Shown here: one piece after another, positions 17,877-29,790 of the stretch
Position numbering within the stretch: the first letter of the stretch is position 1
How the letters are laid out: the number at the start of each line of letters is the position of its first letter
Assembly (NCBI GenBank): GCA_023974075.1
Contig: CM043798.1
Coordinates: forward strand, 20,152,941 to 20,216,940
Direction of reading: 5' to 3'
Length of the DNA stretch: 64,000 bases
Source of the DNA: Chaenocephalus aceratus
Taxonomy: Eukaryota; Chordata; Actinopteri; Perciformes; Channichthyidae
Translations under genes and position numbers: made by a program
Notes under the pieces: model-generated
The model's database searches: none
What the model saw: only the letters and a program-made list of their open reading frames with translations
What the model was told of the DNA's origin: nothing

Positions 17877-18594
17877 TGAACAGAAACACGTGGACAAGAT
17901 TATTTTTAAGACTTACATACTCAATACTTTGGGCAATCCCCACAGGAGCAATTTGGGGTGAAGTGTCTTGTCCAGGGACACAACGACATGCTGTCTGCAG
18001 TGGGGTTTGAACCTGTGACCCCCTGGTCCCAACACCAAGGCTCTATCCACTTCTCCACACACCTCCCCAAGTTTTTGTCAAGTAGATGCGCCGCAGCTTT
18101 TCTTGGCTGCAGCTATCACCCAACTCTTCTGCCAGGAGATGGAACAAGATTTTTCTTTTTGGCAGCTTTAAGTGTTTTTGTTGGAGAGCTTATACCAAAT
18201 TCAGGGGTGCTTAAGTACCACTTTATCCTCAATATTTGAGACGCTGTTCCAGCTGCCATGGAGTCCCTGTCTGGAGACAACATCATCATCAATTATCTAC
18301 AGGTTTCTTTCCGTATAACTCTTTGAGAACTCCTCATATCTTAAAAGATGAAAAGACGTGCAGGAAAGGCTCAGGGTATTTGATGCTTTATTTTCTCATT
18401 TCAACATACTAGAGCTAGACATTTTATCTGGTATTTCTAAATATATCCCTTTGAGCATCCTCCGTTTGGGTGTGGAGAACAAATAAGAAATGTTTGGAAT
18501 AATATATTAAAATGCAAACACCTATACCCATATTTTTTATTTATGTTGGAGGAGCCTGGGACTTTTCATTGACACAATTACATAGCTATTGTGC

Positions 18595-18598
<4 letters not shown>
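17877..18598. other. Host DNA with one interspersed-repeat fragment (17935-18065)
   Basis: 17935-18065 (GTGTCTTGTCCAGGGACACA, then GGGGTTTGAACCTGTGACCC, ending TATCCACTTCTCCAC) is a common fish interspersed repeat with a B-box-like GGTTTGAACC. The remainder shows no gene. Confidence 0.45.

Positions 18599-18628
<30 letters not shown>
18599..18628 (+). repeat. (AAT)n microsatellite
   Basis: Nine to ten TAA/AAT units, directly followed by a repeat fragment at 18632-18690 (GCAGCTCAAAGTGCTTTACA), a common 3'-end motif of fish LINE/SINE repeats. Confidence 0.8.
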
Positions 18629-18690
18629 GCTTTATTTATATATTCACTTTTCATACAACACATGCAGCTCAAAGTGCTTTACAAAATGAC

Positions 18691-19700
18691 ACATCACAAG
18701 TTAAAAACAAACAACAATAAATTCCCCTCAGATTATTTGTTAAGAACTTTAAAAGGTACATGATAGGTTACAAGGAGGTAAAATGTATGATAATAAAAAT
18801 AAAATAAATAATGGTTTCTCTCTGACAGATAAGACACAAGACAACTGAGTCGATGCAACAATATAAAATATAATATAAAACCCCATAAAACAAGGTGAAC
18901 ATATAGGTACAACAGAAGATATACATATGACAACAAGCCTTTCAATCTTGAATATGTGCTAGTATGTCACCAAGCAGCATGATCTTGTTCCACAACAGAT
19001 GACCAATGGAGAGCTGGACCTTGAAAAAAACCTAAAAAGTCTGATGAAAGTCTATAAATTATAAACTTGTGGACCCTTTGGGTTCTTTTTAAAGATCTAA
19101 CGAAGTCCGGATTATTAGAGATCGACCCCATATCACAATATTTCTGTGACTTTAATCAGGGCCATGTCTTTGTATAACGTCCCCTTCAGTTTCCTTTTGA
19201 ACCTTTCCCATGAGGCTGAGGCAGAGGGGACAGCTGGGAGATATCCATGCTGTCAGCACATCAGTAAAAACATTACTTTCATTAGGCTCCATTATATCAC
19301 CACAGACATCCTTGTTAAAATGTCATTCGCTAATTCCTTTCGATACTCATTTCCACCCTGCTGTCCCAGCAGGATTAATGTCCTATATATCGGGATGTGG
19401 ATAAAAAACAAGCTCAACTTTGATTAAACAGAGGGAGAAAGAGAGAGAGGTACAGTTCCTTAATTGATTTCACATCCATGGCAGCCATATTAAGCTGAGC
19501 TGGCAAATCTATATGTTTTTGTTGTATTTACAGACACATTTATGGCTTTTACTCCTGCAAAGTAGTAATAAGCTAAACACAATCTTTCTAATTAAATCAT
19601 TTTAAATGAATTTTAATTAGAGATGTATTTGTTGTGTGGGCATTTAGACAAGTAAGAAGAAGATTAGCTTTTCAAAAGTGTTAATCTTTCCCCCCGGAAG
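18691..19700. other. Host intergenic DNA, no gene seen
   Basis: A/T-rich. Short open frames have no protein-like composition. Confidence 0.5.
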
Positions 19701-19740
19701 TTGTGTCAAGTTGTGTCAAGTTGTGTCAAGTTGTGTCATG
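19701..19740 (+). repeat. Four tandem copies of a 10-mer (TTGTGTCAAG)
   Basis: Four consecutive units, the last ending ATG instead of AAG. Confidence 0.9.
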
Positions 19741-20176
19741 CTTAGCTATGTTAGGTAGGCGGGTTGTGTTCAGTTAAACATGTATGGCACTCGCTGGGGG
19801 CTATCACGAGTGTTTCTGCTACCAACTCAAAGTTATTAAAAGTGTCACTGAAAAAACATCATAACATAGCGTATTAAAATATATAATTTTCTGCTCTATA
19901 AAATAATGTCTTCTCAATGTTCACATCCACTGGAACTCAGAGTACGGATAATCTATGTCACTAAGATTCATCAACAAGGTACCATAGAAGTCTGCATCAG
20001 ACTGCATGCTCTTTGCACAAAATCCCTTTATAAAAATGCAGAGCTCCTCCACATTTACATTAATATATACAGCACCTTTAGTTTTTTGGCTAATTTGACA
20101 TATTCTTACTGTATTTCCTTTTTTTCTAAATGCATATTTCTATATTTGCTTTTACTTTTTATATGTTTTTGTATGG

Positions 20177-20184
20177 GTTTTAAC
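20177..20184. repeat. hAT target duplication GTTTTAAC, left copy
   Basis: Repeated exactly at 21235-21242. Confidence 0.85.
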
Positions 20185-21234
20185 TAGGGCTGTCAAACGA
20201 TTACAATTTTTAATCAGATTAATCACAGTTTAACAATGAATTAATCATGATTAATCACCATTCGAACTATGTCCAAAATATGCCATTTATTTATGTATAT
20301 TGTTGTGGGAATGGAAAGATAAATGAAAGAAGGCGGATATATCCATTTAACATACAGTATCTATGTTTATTATAACATTTTTTCTGCGTGTCAAAATGAA
20401 AGACAACCCACACACCTATCAATCATCAAACCGTGGGGTCTTAATTCATTACGTGTTGATTTCTATCAACGGGGGAGTACTTCAGGAAAGTCGACAGAGG
20501 GGGGGGGGAGGCGCTAGTGGAGTACTTCGTGACCACAGAGTGTAAACGTTGTGATCAGCTGTTTTAGCGCAGTTCTCCAGTGAAGGGGGGGGGGAGTCTC
20601 CGTCCGCAGCCGGTTGGCGTAGTTTGACACAATTCCGTTGTACAGACCTACGTTAACAGCAGCCCTGTCTGTGCACACGGAGACCGACTCTGTCGTCCGG
20701 TGATCGAACCGCCTTCTGGAAAATCTTCACAAGTACGTCGGTACGCAAATGCGCTTTGTGACACAAGTGACGGTACGCATTTCAGATTACGCACATAACC
20801 TGCAGTTATGTGCACCCCTGTACTACAGCAAAAGTATTCTCCGTCGGGACTTCCTGCAACAACACCACGCCGTTATCTTGATTCTGATTGGCCAGAAGAC
20901 ATTATCAAAGATGTTCTATTGAGAAGTCGATCACTACGTGACAAAAGTTTTCAAAACCGTGGCTACTGAAATCAATCTGACTAACTGCTGTCTGTGCAAT
21001 TTACTCCGCGCGAGTTGGCAGACTTTATTTTGCTTACTTTAACATCATTTTTCATGGTGGGGCTAAGCCATTTATTGGTATGGGTGTAGCCTACCCCAGC
21101 CATACCCTGGCGCTGCCACTGGTGGAACGTATGGGGCGGGCCATTCTGCACATGCGTTAAATGCGTTAAATATTTTAACGCAATTAATTCAAAAAATTAA
21201 TTACCGCCGTTAACGCGATAATTTGACAGCACTA
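20185..21234. mobile_element. Non-autonomous hAT transposon (1,050 bp)
   Basis: Ends TAGGGCTGTCAAACGATTA and (inverted) TAGTGCTGTCAAATTATCG, with an exact 8-bp duplication GTTTTAAC, the hAT value. The sub-terminal ATTAATC/TTAACG repeats are typical of the abundant fish MITE with these ends. No transposase frame. Contains two G runs (20502-20514, 20585-20594). Confidence 0.85.
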
Positions 21235-21242
21235 GTTTTAAC

Positions 21243-22670
21243 AAATGTTTTTTGGGGAACCAGTGCCTTTATTTAAGGGACAGTGTTTACATGGGCAGAC
21301 ATAGGGGACGACACGCGGCAGAATTCTAACTCGGGTCCTTCGCATTGGTGCCTAGCCCCAGTACGCCGCAAGCACTACCAACTGAGTTACACAACTTCCA
21401 AAGTATGCCATTTTTTTTCTCCGACAGAAAGGAATCATTAGAACATTGCTGTTTTAAAATGAAGTTAGCAAAAACCTGTGCATATTTAACTGAAGAATAA
21501 TTTCTCTAACTTAAATACTATGTTACACTAACAAATGGCAAGTGCTCTAAACTGTTCTGGGTTTTAAGATGCTTTCAGTGGATCTACGACTTGTTCAAAT
21601 AGCTCTGTTTATGTATGAAACCTTATGTGTGTGCTCTCACCTGCATACGGAGCACACAGTACACTGCTGTGTATAAAGAAGTCTCTTTCTGGATGGCTGC
21701 CTATTGAAGTGGAATAAGCCAGAAACCTCAGTAAATGGGTTTGGGCCACAGCCACAACACAGCACATTTCTTTCTGCAGGAGTCAGGACACCAACCAAAC
21801 ACACAAACGTCTCCTCTGTCAGGATTGTTCTGTTCTCCTGAGTCTGATACTCCGGAGTCTGACGGGAATAATTGATATGTTGTCTTGTGCCATTGTGTTC
21901 GTCTCCATGAAAAGACATAAACACTTGAGTTTCAGTTAGAAATCATGGAGCGGCAGGAGCAGCAGGGAGCGGCCCCCCTCCTCACGCTGGGCCCTCGAGG
22001 GGAATATAAATGAAATGTGCACCTGTGCAACCACTGAGACTGCAATCCCTCTTCCCTACATGATAACACACATTTTTATAGAGCGGAGGAAGGCAGTGTT
22101 ATGTTTATCTTTAAGTCCGTCTTCAGGAAAAACGATAATAGCTGTTAACTTGCAGGAAAACAGCAAGCCTTTTTCCTCCTTTTAGCAGCAGACGTAGAGC
22201 GGGTGTTTGTCAGACCCAGCACCTTGATTCTGTTTCACAATGGCCCAGACGATTAAACTGCATATTTCTGCACTTAGAGCTGATGTGGGGCCACGTTGAA
22301 ACATTGCATTTATGTTTTAGGTCATGTACCTAATGTTCCTGTCAAGGACCCATTTAAAATAATTGCAAACTAAATTGCATCCATTATCCCCTTAAAGCCT
22401 TACACATGATGTTTTCCATCATGACAACAGCAAGTGACATGATTCAAATATAGAATAAGCAAGCCTTTACAGCTTATTTAGTGTACATTTGTATGGATGC
22501 GGTAGATACACATTAATATATAAATGCATGATAGGCAAAATGTTGTAATCATTCATTGAGTTACAATATAAATGTTATGAGGCATTATTATGAACATTAT
22601 GGGGCTTTCTGTTACATAATGGGTAAAGATGTATTCAGTAGAGGTATACAAATACAAACCACACACTCCC
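21243..22670. other. Host DNA with a tRNA-SINE-like fragment (about 21295-21395, minus)
   Basis: On the minus strand the fragment starts GTGTAACTCAGTTGGTAGTG (A-box-like) and continues to GACCCGAGTTAGAATTC (B-box-like), as in a degraded tRNA-derived SINE head. No gene is seen in the rest. Confidence 0.4.
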
Positions 22671-23720
22671 GGGGGGTATACTACGAAGCAGGATTTTCGC
22701 TTAGCCGGCTAAATTCAGGGGAAACTCCGGCTTTCTCGGCCCTACGAAGCTGGTTCTCTTTTTAGCAGGCTAGATCTCCATGGTAACTTATGCTTAGCGG
22801 CTAACCTGGTCGGGACCAGGTTAGGTTTCAGGCTAAGAGCTCAACTCAGTGAAAGCACGCCTGCTGACCAATCAGAAGCTCAGTGTGCGGAGTTAAAGCG
22901 ATCAAGTCATATTACAGGAGAAAGGAAATACAGAAAATGCCATCGCAGGAAAGACGCCGGCAAAAATCACGACTGTGTGAACGTGACATGATTAGAATAT
23001 CACCTCCATCTTCAGAGCAATCTGACTATTATAACATAGCGTAAGAAAGCACTTAAATCGCTGCCACCAACATAAGTACACTGAGTGAGACGTCGATGTG
23101 TCCCATTACATTCATATGATATCACATCATAATGTATCATATATCTCCTGATCTGAGTCAGCTGAGCGTGTCTGGCCGTGCAACACTCACAGTGTCACAG
23201 GACTGGATGCAGAAGTACTTATTTTAAGCAACACATTAAGTTGAGGAAACACTCGAGACAAATGTAGTGAAAGTCAGATGTGTGTTAGACGGGCAGTGAT
23301 ATCATAAACCTGTTAATGTACGCATGCAAACACATTTTATTTTGCCAGCTGTATTCACCTTGCAGGTGCAGCTATGTGGCTTTTATCCTGGATAAAGTGT
23401 TTAAGTCATGGATGTTTTAAAGTTTAACTTCTTCATATTTGACTAGTATTAAAGTTCACTTTTCATTCAGGAAGTATGACGCTGCGCTGTCAGTGCGCTT
23501 CTCCATGTTGTGATTGGTCGAATGCTCCAGATCCCACCCCTTTCATGTGAACGCGCACCTAACTAGATAGGACACGGCTGGCTTGAGCGATCAACTTGAT
23601 AACCCGCGTCGTAGTACAGTTTAGCGAGAGCGCGTACATGTATGTTTTGGATTAGGCCAACCGGCTAACTCCAAACATATCCAGGTTAGGTTGAACCAGC
23701 TTCGTAGTATAGGCCCCCGG
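22671..23720. mobile_element. TIR element of the TATACTACGAA family, copy 1
   Basis: Ends GGGGGGTATACTACGAAGC and, inverted, (GGGGGCC)TATACTACGAAGC. Interior is shared with copies 2 and 3: a CTTAGCCGGCTAA block, TAGCAGGCTAGATCTCCATGG, GACCAATCAGA, and TCAGGAAGTATGACGCTGCG near the right end. No coding capacity. Superfamily unassigned. Confidence 0.75.
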
Positions 23721-24824
23721 TTTTTTAAATAGTTTAATGTATTCAACAAGCATAAATTCAGTCTGTTCAAATTGGTACATTCATTTCAGTGCAAAAACAT
23801 GTACTCTTTAAGCAATGTTTATAAGATGAATAGCTCAGCAACTGCAGCAGATTTTTCACATCATAATATTTTCCGTGGATTCAGCAGCTTATAAACATTA
23901 ATAAATAGATACAATCAATGGCTTTTCTATTATATGTCACCAAAACAAGTAAATGCACAATGTTTTTACTGGAATATGTTTTTGTTTTATTTGAGAAAAT
24001 AATAGATTGCCTTTTTTTCTGCAAATGATGCAAAAAGAGTCCAATGGAAAGAGTATATTTTAGTTTATGATACAACTCAGAAATAGCAGTACAGCTGAGA
24101 GATGAACTTGAAAAGATCCAGCGCCTTCAGGAAAGAAGGAACAGAATATTGGTCTGAAAAAAGTCCTGAGTCTATTCTCATTTCTAAAGAGAACTGAAAT
24201 AATCTTTTCCCCAAATAAATCAGCATAGAGAATAAGCCACAACCCATATTTCAGTACTGAGATATTTCATTCCTTCTTTACGTTTTTTTGTTAAAATAAG
24301 TAGCTACAGGGGTCTTAAAAGTCGCCAGATCTACAACTGGTTGTAGATATCTTAAATGACGGTACATTTACAGCGCTACGTGTGCTTGTTGTAAGGGAAA
24401 ACTGTGTGGTACAAAATAATGTTTGTGGACACAGTTCTGTGATGGGCACCATGGAGAGCAGCACATATATTTACATTGTGTTACCAAGCCCTTAAAGATC
24501 AACTTGCAGGTTAGAGACCCCAGTGAATAAATGTGTAGGAAAATGATGTATACACTAGAAAAATATAAAATTCAAAAATTCAAAACAGTATACAGAAATA
24601 TACACTAAAGTGACATCTGGCGTCGTTTTTGTAAAACATTTTTACTTCCGCATAAAAAAAGACCACCCGCGTGTGATGTCACATCAGGGAGAGCGGCCGG
24701 TCTAACGTATGAATAAACATGGTTCACAATGCTAGTTTTGCACAGAAGAGGTTTAAAATGTATATTCGTATGCATATGACGGACCACAACCTTATAATTA
24801 TGAGCCTGCTAGGCGTCCAAGAGA
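23721..24824. other. Host intergenic DNA, no gene seen
   Basis: A/T-rich, no recognised repeat or coding exon. Confidence 0.5.
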
Positions 24825-25893
24825 CCAGGGGCCTATACTACGAATCAGGATTTTCGTTTAGCAAGCTAACTTCAGGGATTTCCGGCCTATGAAGCTGGTT
24901 CACTTTTTAGCGGGCTAGATAACTTATGCTGAGCAGCTAGCCTGCTCCGGAGCAGGATAGGTTCCAGGATAAGAGATCAACTCAGTGACAGCACCGCCTG
25001 CTGATCAATCAGAGCTCAGTGTGCGGAGGAAATACAGTTTAAACTGCCGTTGCAGGAAAGACGGCCGTCCAAAATCACCGACTGTGTGAACGTGAAGATT
25101 AATAGAATATCACCATCTTCAGAGCAATCTGACTATTATAACTATTATACTATTATTATACTATTATGTTAAATAAGCTTAATTAAATATCTGCCACAAC
25201 ATAAATAATCGGATCAAAGTAACATTACGTAGCCTACAGTCCGCGGCACTGTGGTGCAGACGTCGATGGTCCCATTATCATTCATATCACTTCATATCAC
25301 ATCATAATATATCATATATTTCCTTATCTGAGTCAGCTGAGCCGTATCTGGCGTGCAACACTTACAGTGTCACATACTGTATGCAGAAGTATTATTTTAA
25401 GCAACACATTAAGTTGACGAAACACTCGAGTCCAAATGTAATTAAAGTCAGATCCACTCGTGTCTTAGACGGGGCAGTGATATCATAAACCTGTTAATGT
25501 ATGCATTCAACGCTTTTTCTTTTACCAGCTGTATCCTTGCAGGTGCAGCTATGTGGCTTTTATCCTGGATAAAGTGTTTAAGTCATGGATGTTTTAAAGT
25601 TTAAATTCTATTATATATCTAATATTATAGTTGACTTGTCATTCAGGAAGTATGACGCTGCGCTGTCAGTACGCTTCTCCATGTTTGTGATTGGTGGAAT
25701 GCTCCAGGATACCACCCCTTTCATGTGAACACGCACCTAACTAGATAGGACACGGCTGGTTTGAGCGATCGAGTTGATAGCCAGCGTCGTAGGCACAGTT
25801 TAGCGAGAGCGGGTTTGTTTTGGATTAAGTCAACCGGATAACTCAAAACATATCCAGGATATGTTGAACTAGATTCGTAGTATAGGCCCCTGG
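24825..25893. mobile_element. TIR element of the TATACTACGAA family, copy 2
   Basis: Cleanest ends of the three copies: CCAGGGGCCTATACTACGAA and its inverse TTCGTAGTATAGGCCCCTGG. Interior is co-linear with copy 1 but more diverged, with several small deletions. Confidence 0.8.
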
Positions 25894-26276
25894 AGCAGCC
25901 AAGGATTAGAAGAAACTAGAGAATGCAATTCCTGAAGAAATTGCTAGTGGGAATGCTTTATGCTGAAAAGCTGACGCTGAACTGCTATGCTGAAATATAA
26001 TGTGTAAGAAGAAAGTGAAGAATAAATGATACATGAACACTGGGGGCTTGAATGTGTGATGAGAGAAGAAAATAAAGTAAGAAGGCTTGGAAAAGCAGAA
26101 GAATATTTAACTGCAACTTTTGAAACTAACTTGATGGCGAATGATCTGTCGCCATGCCAACGGCATTTGATGATATCCCATAATACGCTTAGATGTGTTG
26201 ATGGCTGCATCGTTACCAAACCTGTGAAGTTTTGGGCCGTTTGGAGCATTTTCACTAAAGTTATGAGAAAACCCGT
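25894..26276 (+). repeat. Repetitive flank into which DIRS copy B inserted
   Basis: 26123-26276 matches 31257-31420: GCCATG(C/G)CAACGGCATTTGA, a TGTTGATGGCTG/TGTCTTCACGGCTG segment, then GTGAAGTTTTG...TTTTCA...AGTTATG. It is one unit of a repeat of roughly 130-170 bp. Confidence 0.5.
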
Positions 26277-26465
26277 GTTCTCATTCATAACACTCCGTTC
26301 GATGTCTCACTATGAGATGCGCCTCATCGCGGAGCAAACAGAAGCATCAATCTCATTATGCCAATCCTGATTGGCTGGTGATCTTGACGTCAGCGTCAGA
26401 GGAAATCACCCCCTATAAGTAGCTTGCGCCACAACGCATGCGTCATTCAAACACCTCTTCTCGCT
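26277..26465 (+). repeat. DIRS copy B left inverted terminal repeat
   Basis: Pairs with 31040-31232 in inverse orientation over about 190 bp, including CCTGATTGGCTGGTGATCTT and AAGTAGCTTGCGCCACAACG. Contains a TATAAGTAG box near 26413 that could be its promoter. Confidence 0.9.
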
Positions 26466-26839
26466 TCAGAGCATATCTCACTGTAGCCGGGCAAGCTTCA
26501 CTGTCCACAGACTGAACCCAAAATACCATTTCGGTCGACGGGCGCTAGCCGGCTACTCCTTCTGCTTCGCAGGAAGACGGTAGTACTAACGCCGTTAGGG
26601 AAAAATCGACCTCGCCATTCTCTATGAGAAAGTAAGGTAGGTCCGATTTTTTTAAAGCTAGCAACACACCTGTGCTAGCTCGCTCCCTCTCTACCGACAC
26701 CACGATAGCGAGGAAGTTTTTTATTTTCTCTTCCCCACGGGGGGGAAAAGGATTAAAAGAGGAGCATACTGCCACACCAGTCAGTATTCTCCGGGATTAA
26801 AAGACCCACACCGTCCTCTTTCCCCGGATTAAGGACAAG

Positions 26840-27868
26840 GTGGTAATACCTTTTTTTCCCGTCCCACCTGTCGAGAGAGGGCCCTCTCCCACGCCACGAG
26901 GCGACAAAGGATGGACGCCCCTCTCCCTCACACCAGAGGAGTCAGGGACTCGGTTGGCTCGACCCTGCGGCTGCGGGTTGAAGATCTCGGGCACAGACAC
27001 ACACCAGGTCTGTTCGTCCTGCCTCGGGCTGGAACACGCCCGAGGCGCTATCGACAACCCCGGCTCATGCGGGACACTGTCAAGAGCCTCCGCCGACGGC
27101 TAGCGAGACAAAGCTAGCCTGTCAGAACAGGACCCCCCCATGTCCATGGACCCGCCGGCCGGCAGTCAAGACACGGGGGCGTCTTGCCACAGAGAGCGAA
27201 CCCCTCTCCGTGTCGGTCTGGGGCTCATTGTCAGCGATGAAACCGGAATCCCGCGCCCTGACAGGCCGGGACCCGGTGACGACAAGACACAGCTTTACCA
27301 AGCTGGGGCTACCGGTTGGACATCACCATGGTCTCACCCGCGGAGGATGTCCTCGTAGTTGGACTATGAGGAGGACGAGGAGGGGGACGCCCTGGCGTTC
27401 CTCCTGTCCGAGTCGGATGACCAAGAAGAGGACACCTTCATGTCATCGGCCCAGCTGCAAAGCCTGGGCCGAGGAGGACGAGGCACTCCACGAGGCACTC
27501 CACGAGGCACTCCACGAGGCACTCCACGAGGCACTCCACCTCCTCGAAGGGTCCAGCCGCTGCCCTCGCAGCAGCAGTCCTTCACCCAAGCGAACTCTGC
27601 CCGGTTCAAAGCACCGGTCAAGCAGAGGTCGCAGCCCACCCCGAGTCCCCAGCCCAGGCTGGAGACAAGGGCAAGTTGGCCGAGAACATCTCCGGTTTCC
27701 GGCTGCAGCTCAGGCTCAGCCAACCCAGAATTTCGGCCAGCAGTCGAGGAAGAAGAAGCGAGCGGCGTGACAGCCCCTCCTTCTCCCCTCCGTGAATGTG
27801 TTCCCCGCCGCCTCGAGAGATGCCTAAACACCATCTTCAAGGCCGCACAAACACATGTCACATGCTGA
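26840..27868 (+). pseudogene. DIRS gag-like protein, stop-interrupted
   Basis: Segment 1 (26840-27103) holds a cysteine/histidine cluster (CGCGLKISGTDTHQVCSSCL, then a GLEHA block and a C-x-x-x-x-L segment), which looks like the small zinc-binding region at the N-terminus of DIRS gag proteins. A stop at 27101 separates it from segment 2 (27359-27868) in the same frame: acidic EDEEGDALAFLL, a GTPR repeat string, and a Gln/Pro-rich tail. Gag would package element RNA. Too degraded to function. Confidence 0.55.
27481..27540 (+). repeat. 12-bp minisatellite in gag (CGAGGCACTCCA, about five units)
   Basis: Perfect 12-mer tandem repeats keep the frame and encode GTPR repeats. Confidence 0.95.
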
Positions 27869-28032
27869 TTGATTCCTCTGTCATAAAACATTTGCCGCTG
27901 ACGCATCCAGGCTTCAGGCCGAGGGCGCAGCTCAAAAAAAATGAAAAGAAAATCAATAAACCAACAGCCCGCCAATTATTCCCCTTTTGAGAGCAGCAAC
28001 GGCATCTCTAAAAAGGCGGATTGTTGACGGGT

Positions 28033-28225
28033 CTGTGAAGGCACCACCGCCACGCGCACGCGCAGTGCCGGCTGGGGCTTTAAGGGCACCACCGTCACGC
28101 GCATGCGCAGTGCCGGCTGGGGCCGTAAGGGCTCCACCGTCCACACGCATGCGCAGTGCCGGCTGGGGCTTTAAGGGCTCCACCGTCACACGCATGCACA
28201 GTGCCGGCTGGAGCCGTAAGCGTGA
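28033..28225 (+). repeat. 43-47-bp minisatellite, four units, each with a GCGCATGCGC-type core
   Basis: Units share CACCGTCACGCGCATGCGCA, GTGCCGGCTGGGGC and (T/CG)TAAGGGC. The CGCGCATGCGCA core matches the palindromic NRF1 site in unit 2. Units 1, 3 and 4 carry one- or two-base variants. Confidence 0.9.
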
Positions 28226-28243
28226 CATCTCAGCTGGCTCTAA

Positions 28244-29040
28244 TGCCCCTTTCACACCAGCGCTTTTTTCAGCTCCGGCTCGGAGCTGGAGCCTGAAAAG
28301 CGCCGGTTTTTCCTGTTCACACCGCAGCAGCGCCGGCTCTTAGCTCCGGAATCGGGTTCACTTCCAGCTCCAAAAAATTGTGCGGTCTAGAGGCAAGAGC
28401 TTCGAGCTAAGAGGGTGGCGTCGCTTACGTCTCTCTTACGTCGAGGCGTGCAGGAAACTAAACCCACCTCCCCTGAACATGGGTCGACTGTTATGCCTGC
28501 CTACAAGCAGTAGTGCTTATAAACACACTTTATAAAGTCAGGCAACACTAACCAGGCTTCGTGTGATTCTGTTTATTTGTACCTTACTTTGACCATCCGT
28601 TCACTGTTATCGATCATTGTGGAGAGACGCAGACGTGTTGTTTTGTATTATTGCAGCTATCGGATGCAAGTAGGTCAGTTTAGCTTCGGTTGCTATGCTA
28701 ACATCCACCCGTTTTATACCAGAGAAACTTTCATAACAGCGTTGTGATACCAAACAGCGTCAATTCAGGACTGACACACATTCACTTAGGCTAAGGGGAA
28801 CTGGGGATATGCATCAGCTGCTTGTGTGAGTCGGACAGTGAATACTTAGAGCGGCCGCTGCAGTGTGAGCTAACCGGGAGCTAACGGAGAATAAACTCCT
28901 GTGGAAGAGCAGCCACTGCAGCGGTCGGTAAATGCTGCAAGAAACACATTAATAAACAATGAACCACGGCACTCGGAGCAAAAGTATAAGGTTGGAGAAG
29001 TCTTTATTTAATTTATTCTGGCTTCGTGTGATTAAAAGCA
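28244..29040 (+). mobile_element. TTCACACC-family TIR element, copy 1 (right end missing)
   Basis: Starts TGCCCCTTTCACACCAGCG after TAA. It is co-linear with 46693-47314 plus 49181-49366 of copy 2, then stops, lacking the last about 225 bp. It preserves the uninterrupted GTGTGAGC site that holds a P-type insertion in copy 2. Inserted in the DIRS copy B interior. No coding capacity. Confidence 0.8.
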
Positions 29041-29155
29041 TGTCAGACAGGCTGATAGGGTATTTACGAAGTCGCCCGGTGAGAGGTCTCTAGAGCAGAG
29101 ACCTCCAGCGGGCGCACGTAAATTACCCGGAGCTTTTAGCGGTATCTCCCCACCC

Positions 29156-29480
29156 CTAAAACGCTTCCTGCCTTCTCTCAGAGGACACCATGTCCTCGTG
29201 AGGGACAGACAACACGATATCGTGTATGAACCGCCAAGGGAGGTTGCGTTGTCTCCAGTCACACACACTGGCACACAAAACTGATCCCTTGGAGCGGCAG
29301 AAATCTCCTCTCTCTGAGAGCGACACAGGTACCGGGAGTTGATGCACCTCGGGACAGAACTACTGTCCAGAGGTGCACCACTCTATGCAGACTGGACTCC
29401 ACATCCAAGGATCGTGAGTTCGCTGTGGGTGCGTTACGGCGGAGCCGCGTTAAATCTGTTCGCATAAAGAAAAAATGCTC
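29156..29480 (+). pseudogene. DIRS RNase H remnant
   Basis: With frameshifts, fragments read TDNTI.YMN.QG..RCLQ, then LRATQVPGV-like and EFAV...LRR-like pieces, matching the RNase H tail of copy A (RTDNKTAAAYINRQGG...). Identified by pattern only. Confidence 0.45.
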
Positions 29481-29790
29481 AATGACAGCTGTTCTCAATG
29501 ACAGCTGATTTTAAACGCACTGTTAGGCGGGGACGCATTCGTACACGATTGACCTCCGGGTCCTCTGTACGCGTTCCCACCCCTGGCTCTGTTACCCCCA
29601 ACTCTGGCCAGAGTGAAGGAGCAACGCCACACACTTACTCTGATGTTTCCGCCCTAGCCCGCAACGTACGGGCTGGCGGAGATATATCAGCTGTTGTGCG
29701 GGCAGCCATGGCAGCCCCCACCACGCAGGGACAGATTGTCTCAGGCGGGGGGGGGGTGATCCTTCACCCACGTCCAGAGCACGGGGCACT

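Noticed and set aside
17935..18065. tRNA gene
   Set aside because: Only a B-box-like element is present. It is better explained as a dispersed fish repeat.
27364..27975. A 203-codon minus-strand frame
   Set aside because: Antisense of the DIRS gag and its 12-bp minisatellite, with no supporting motif.
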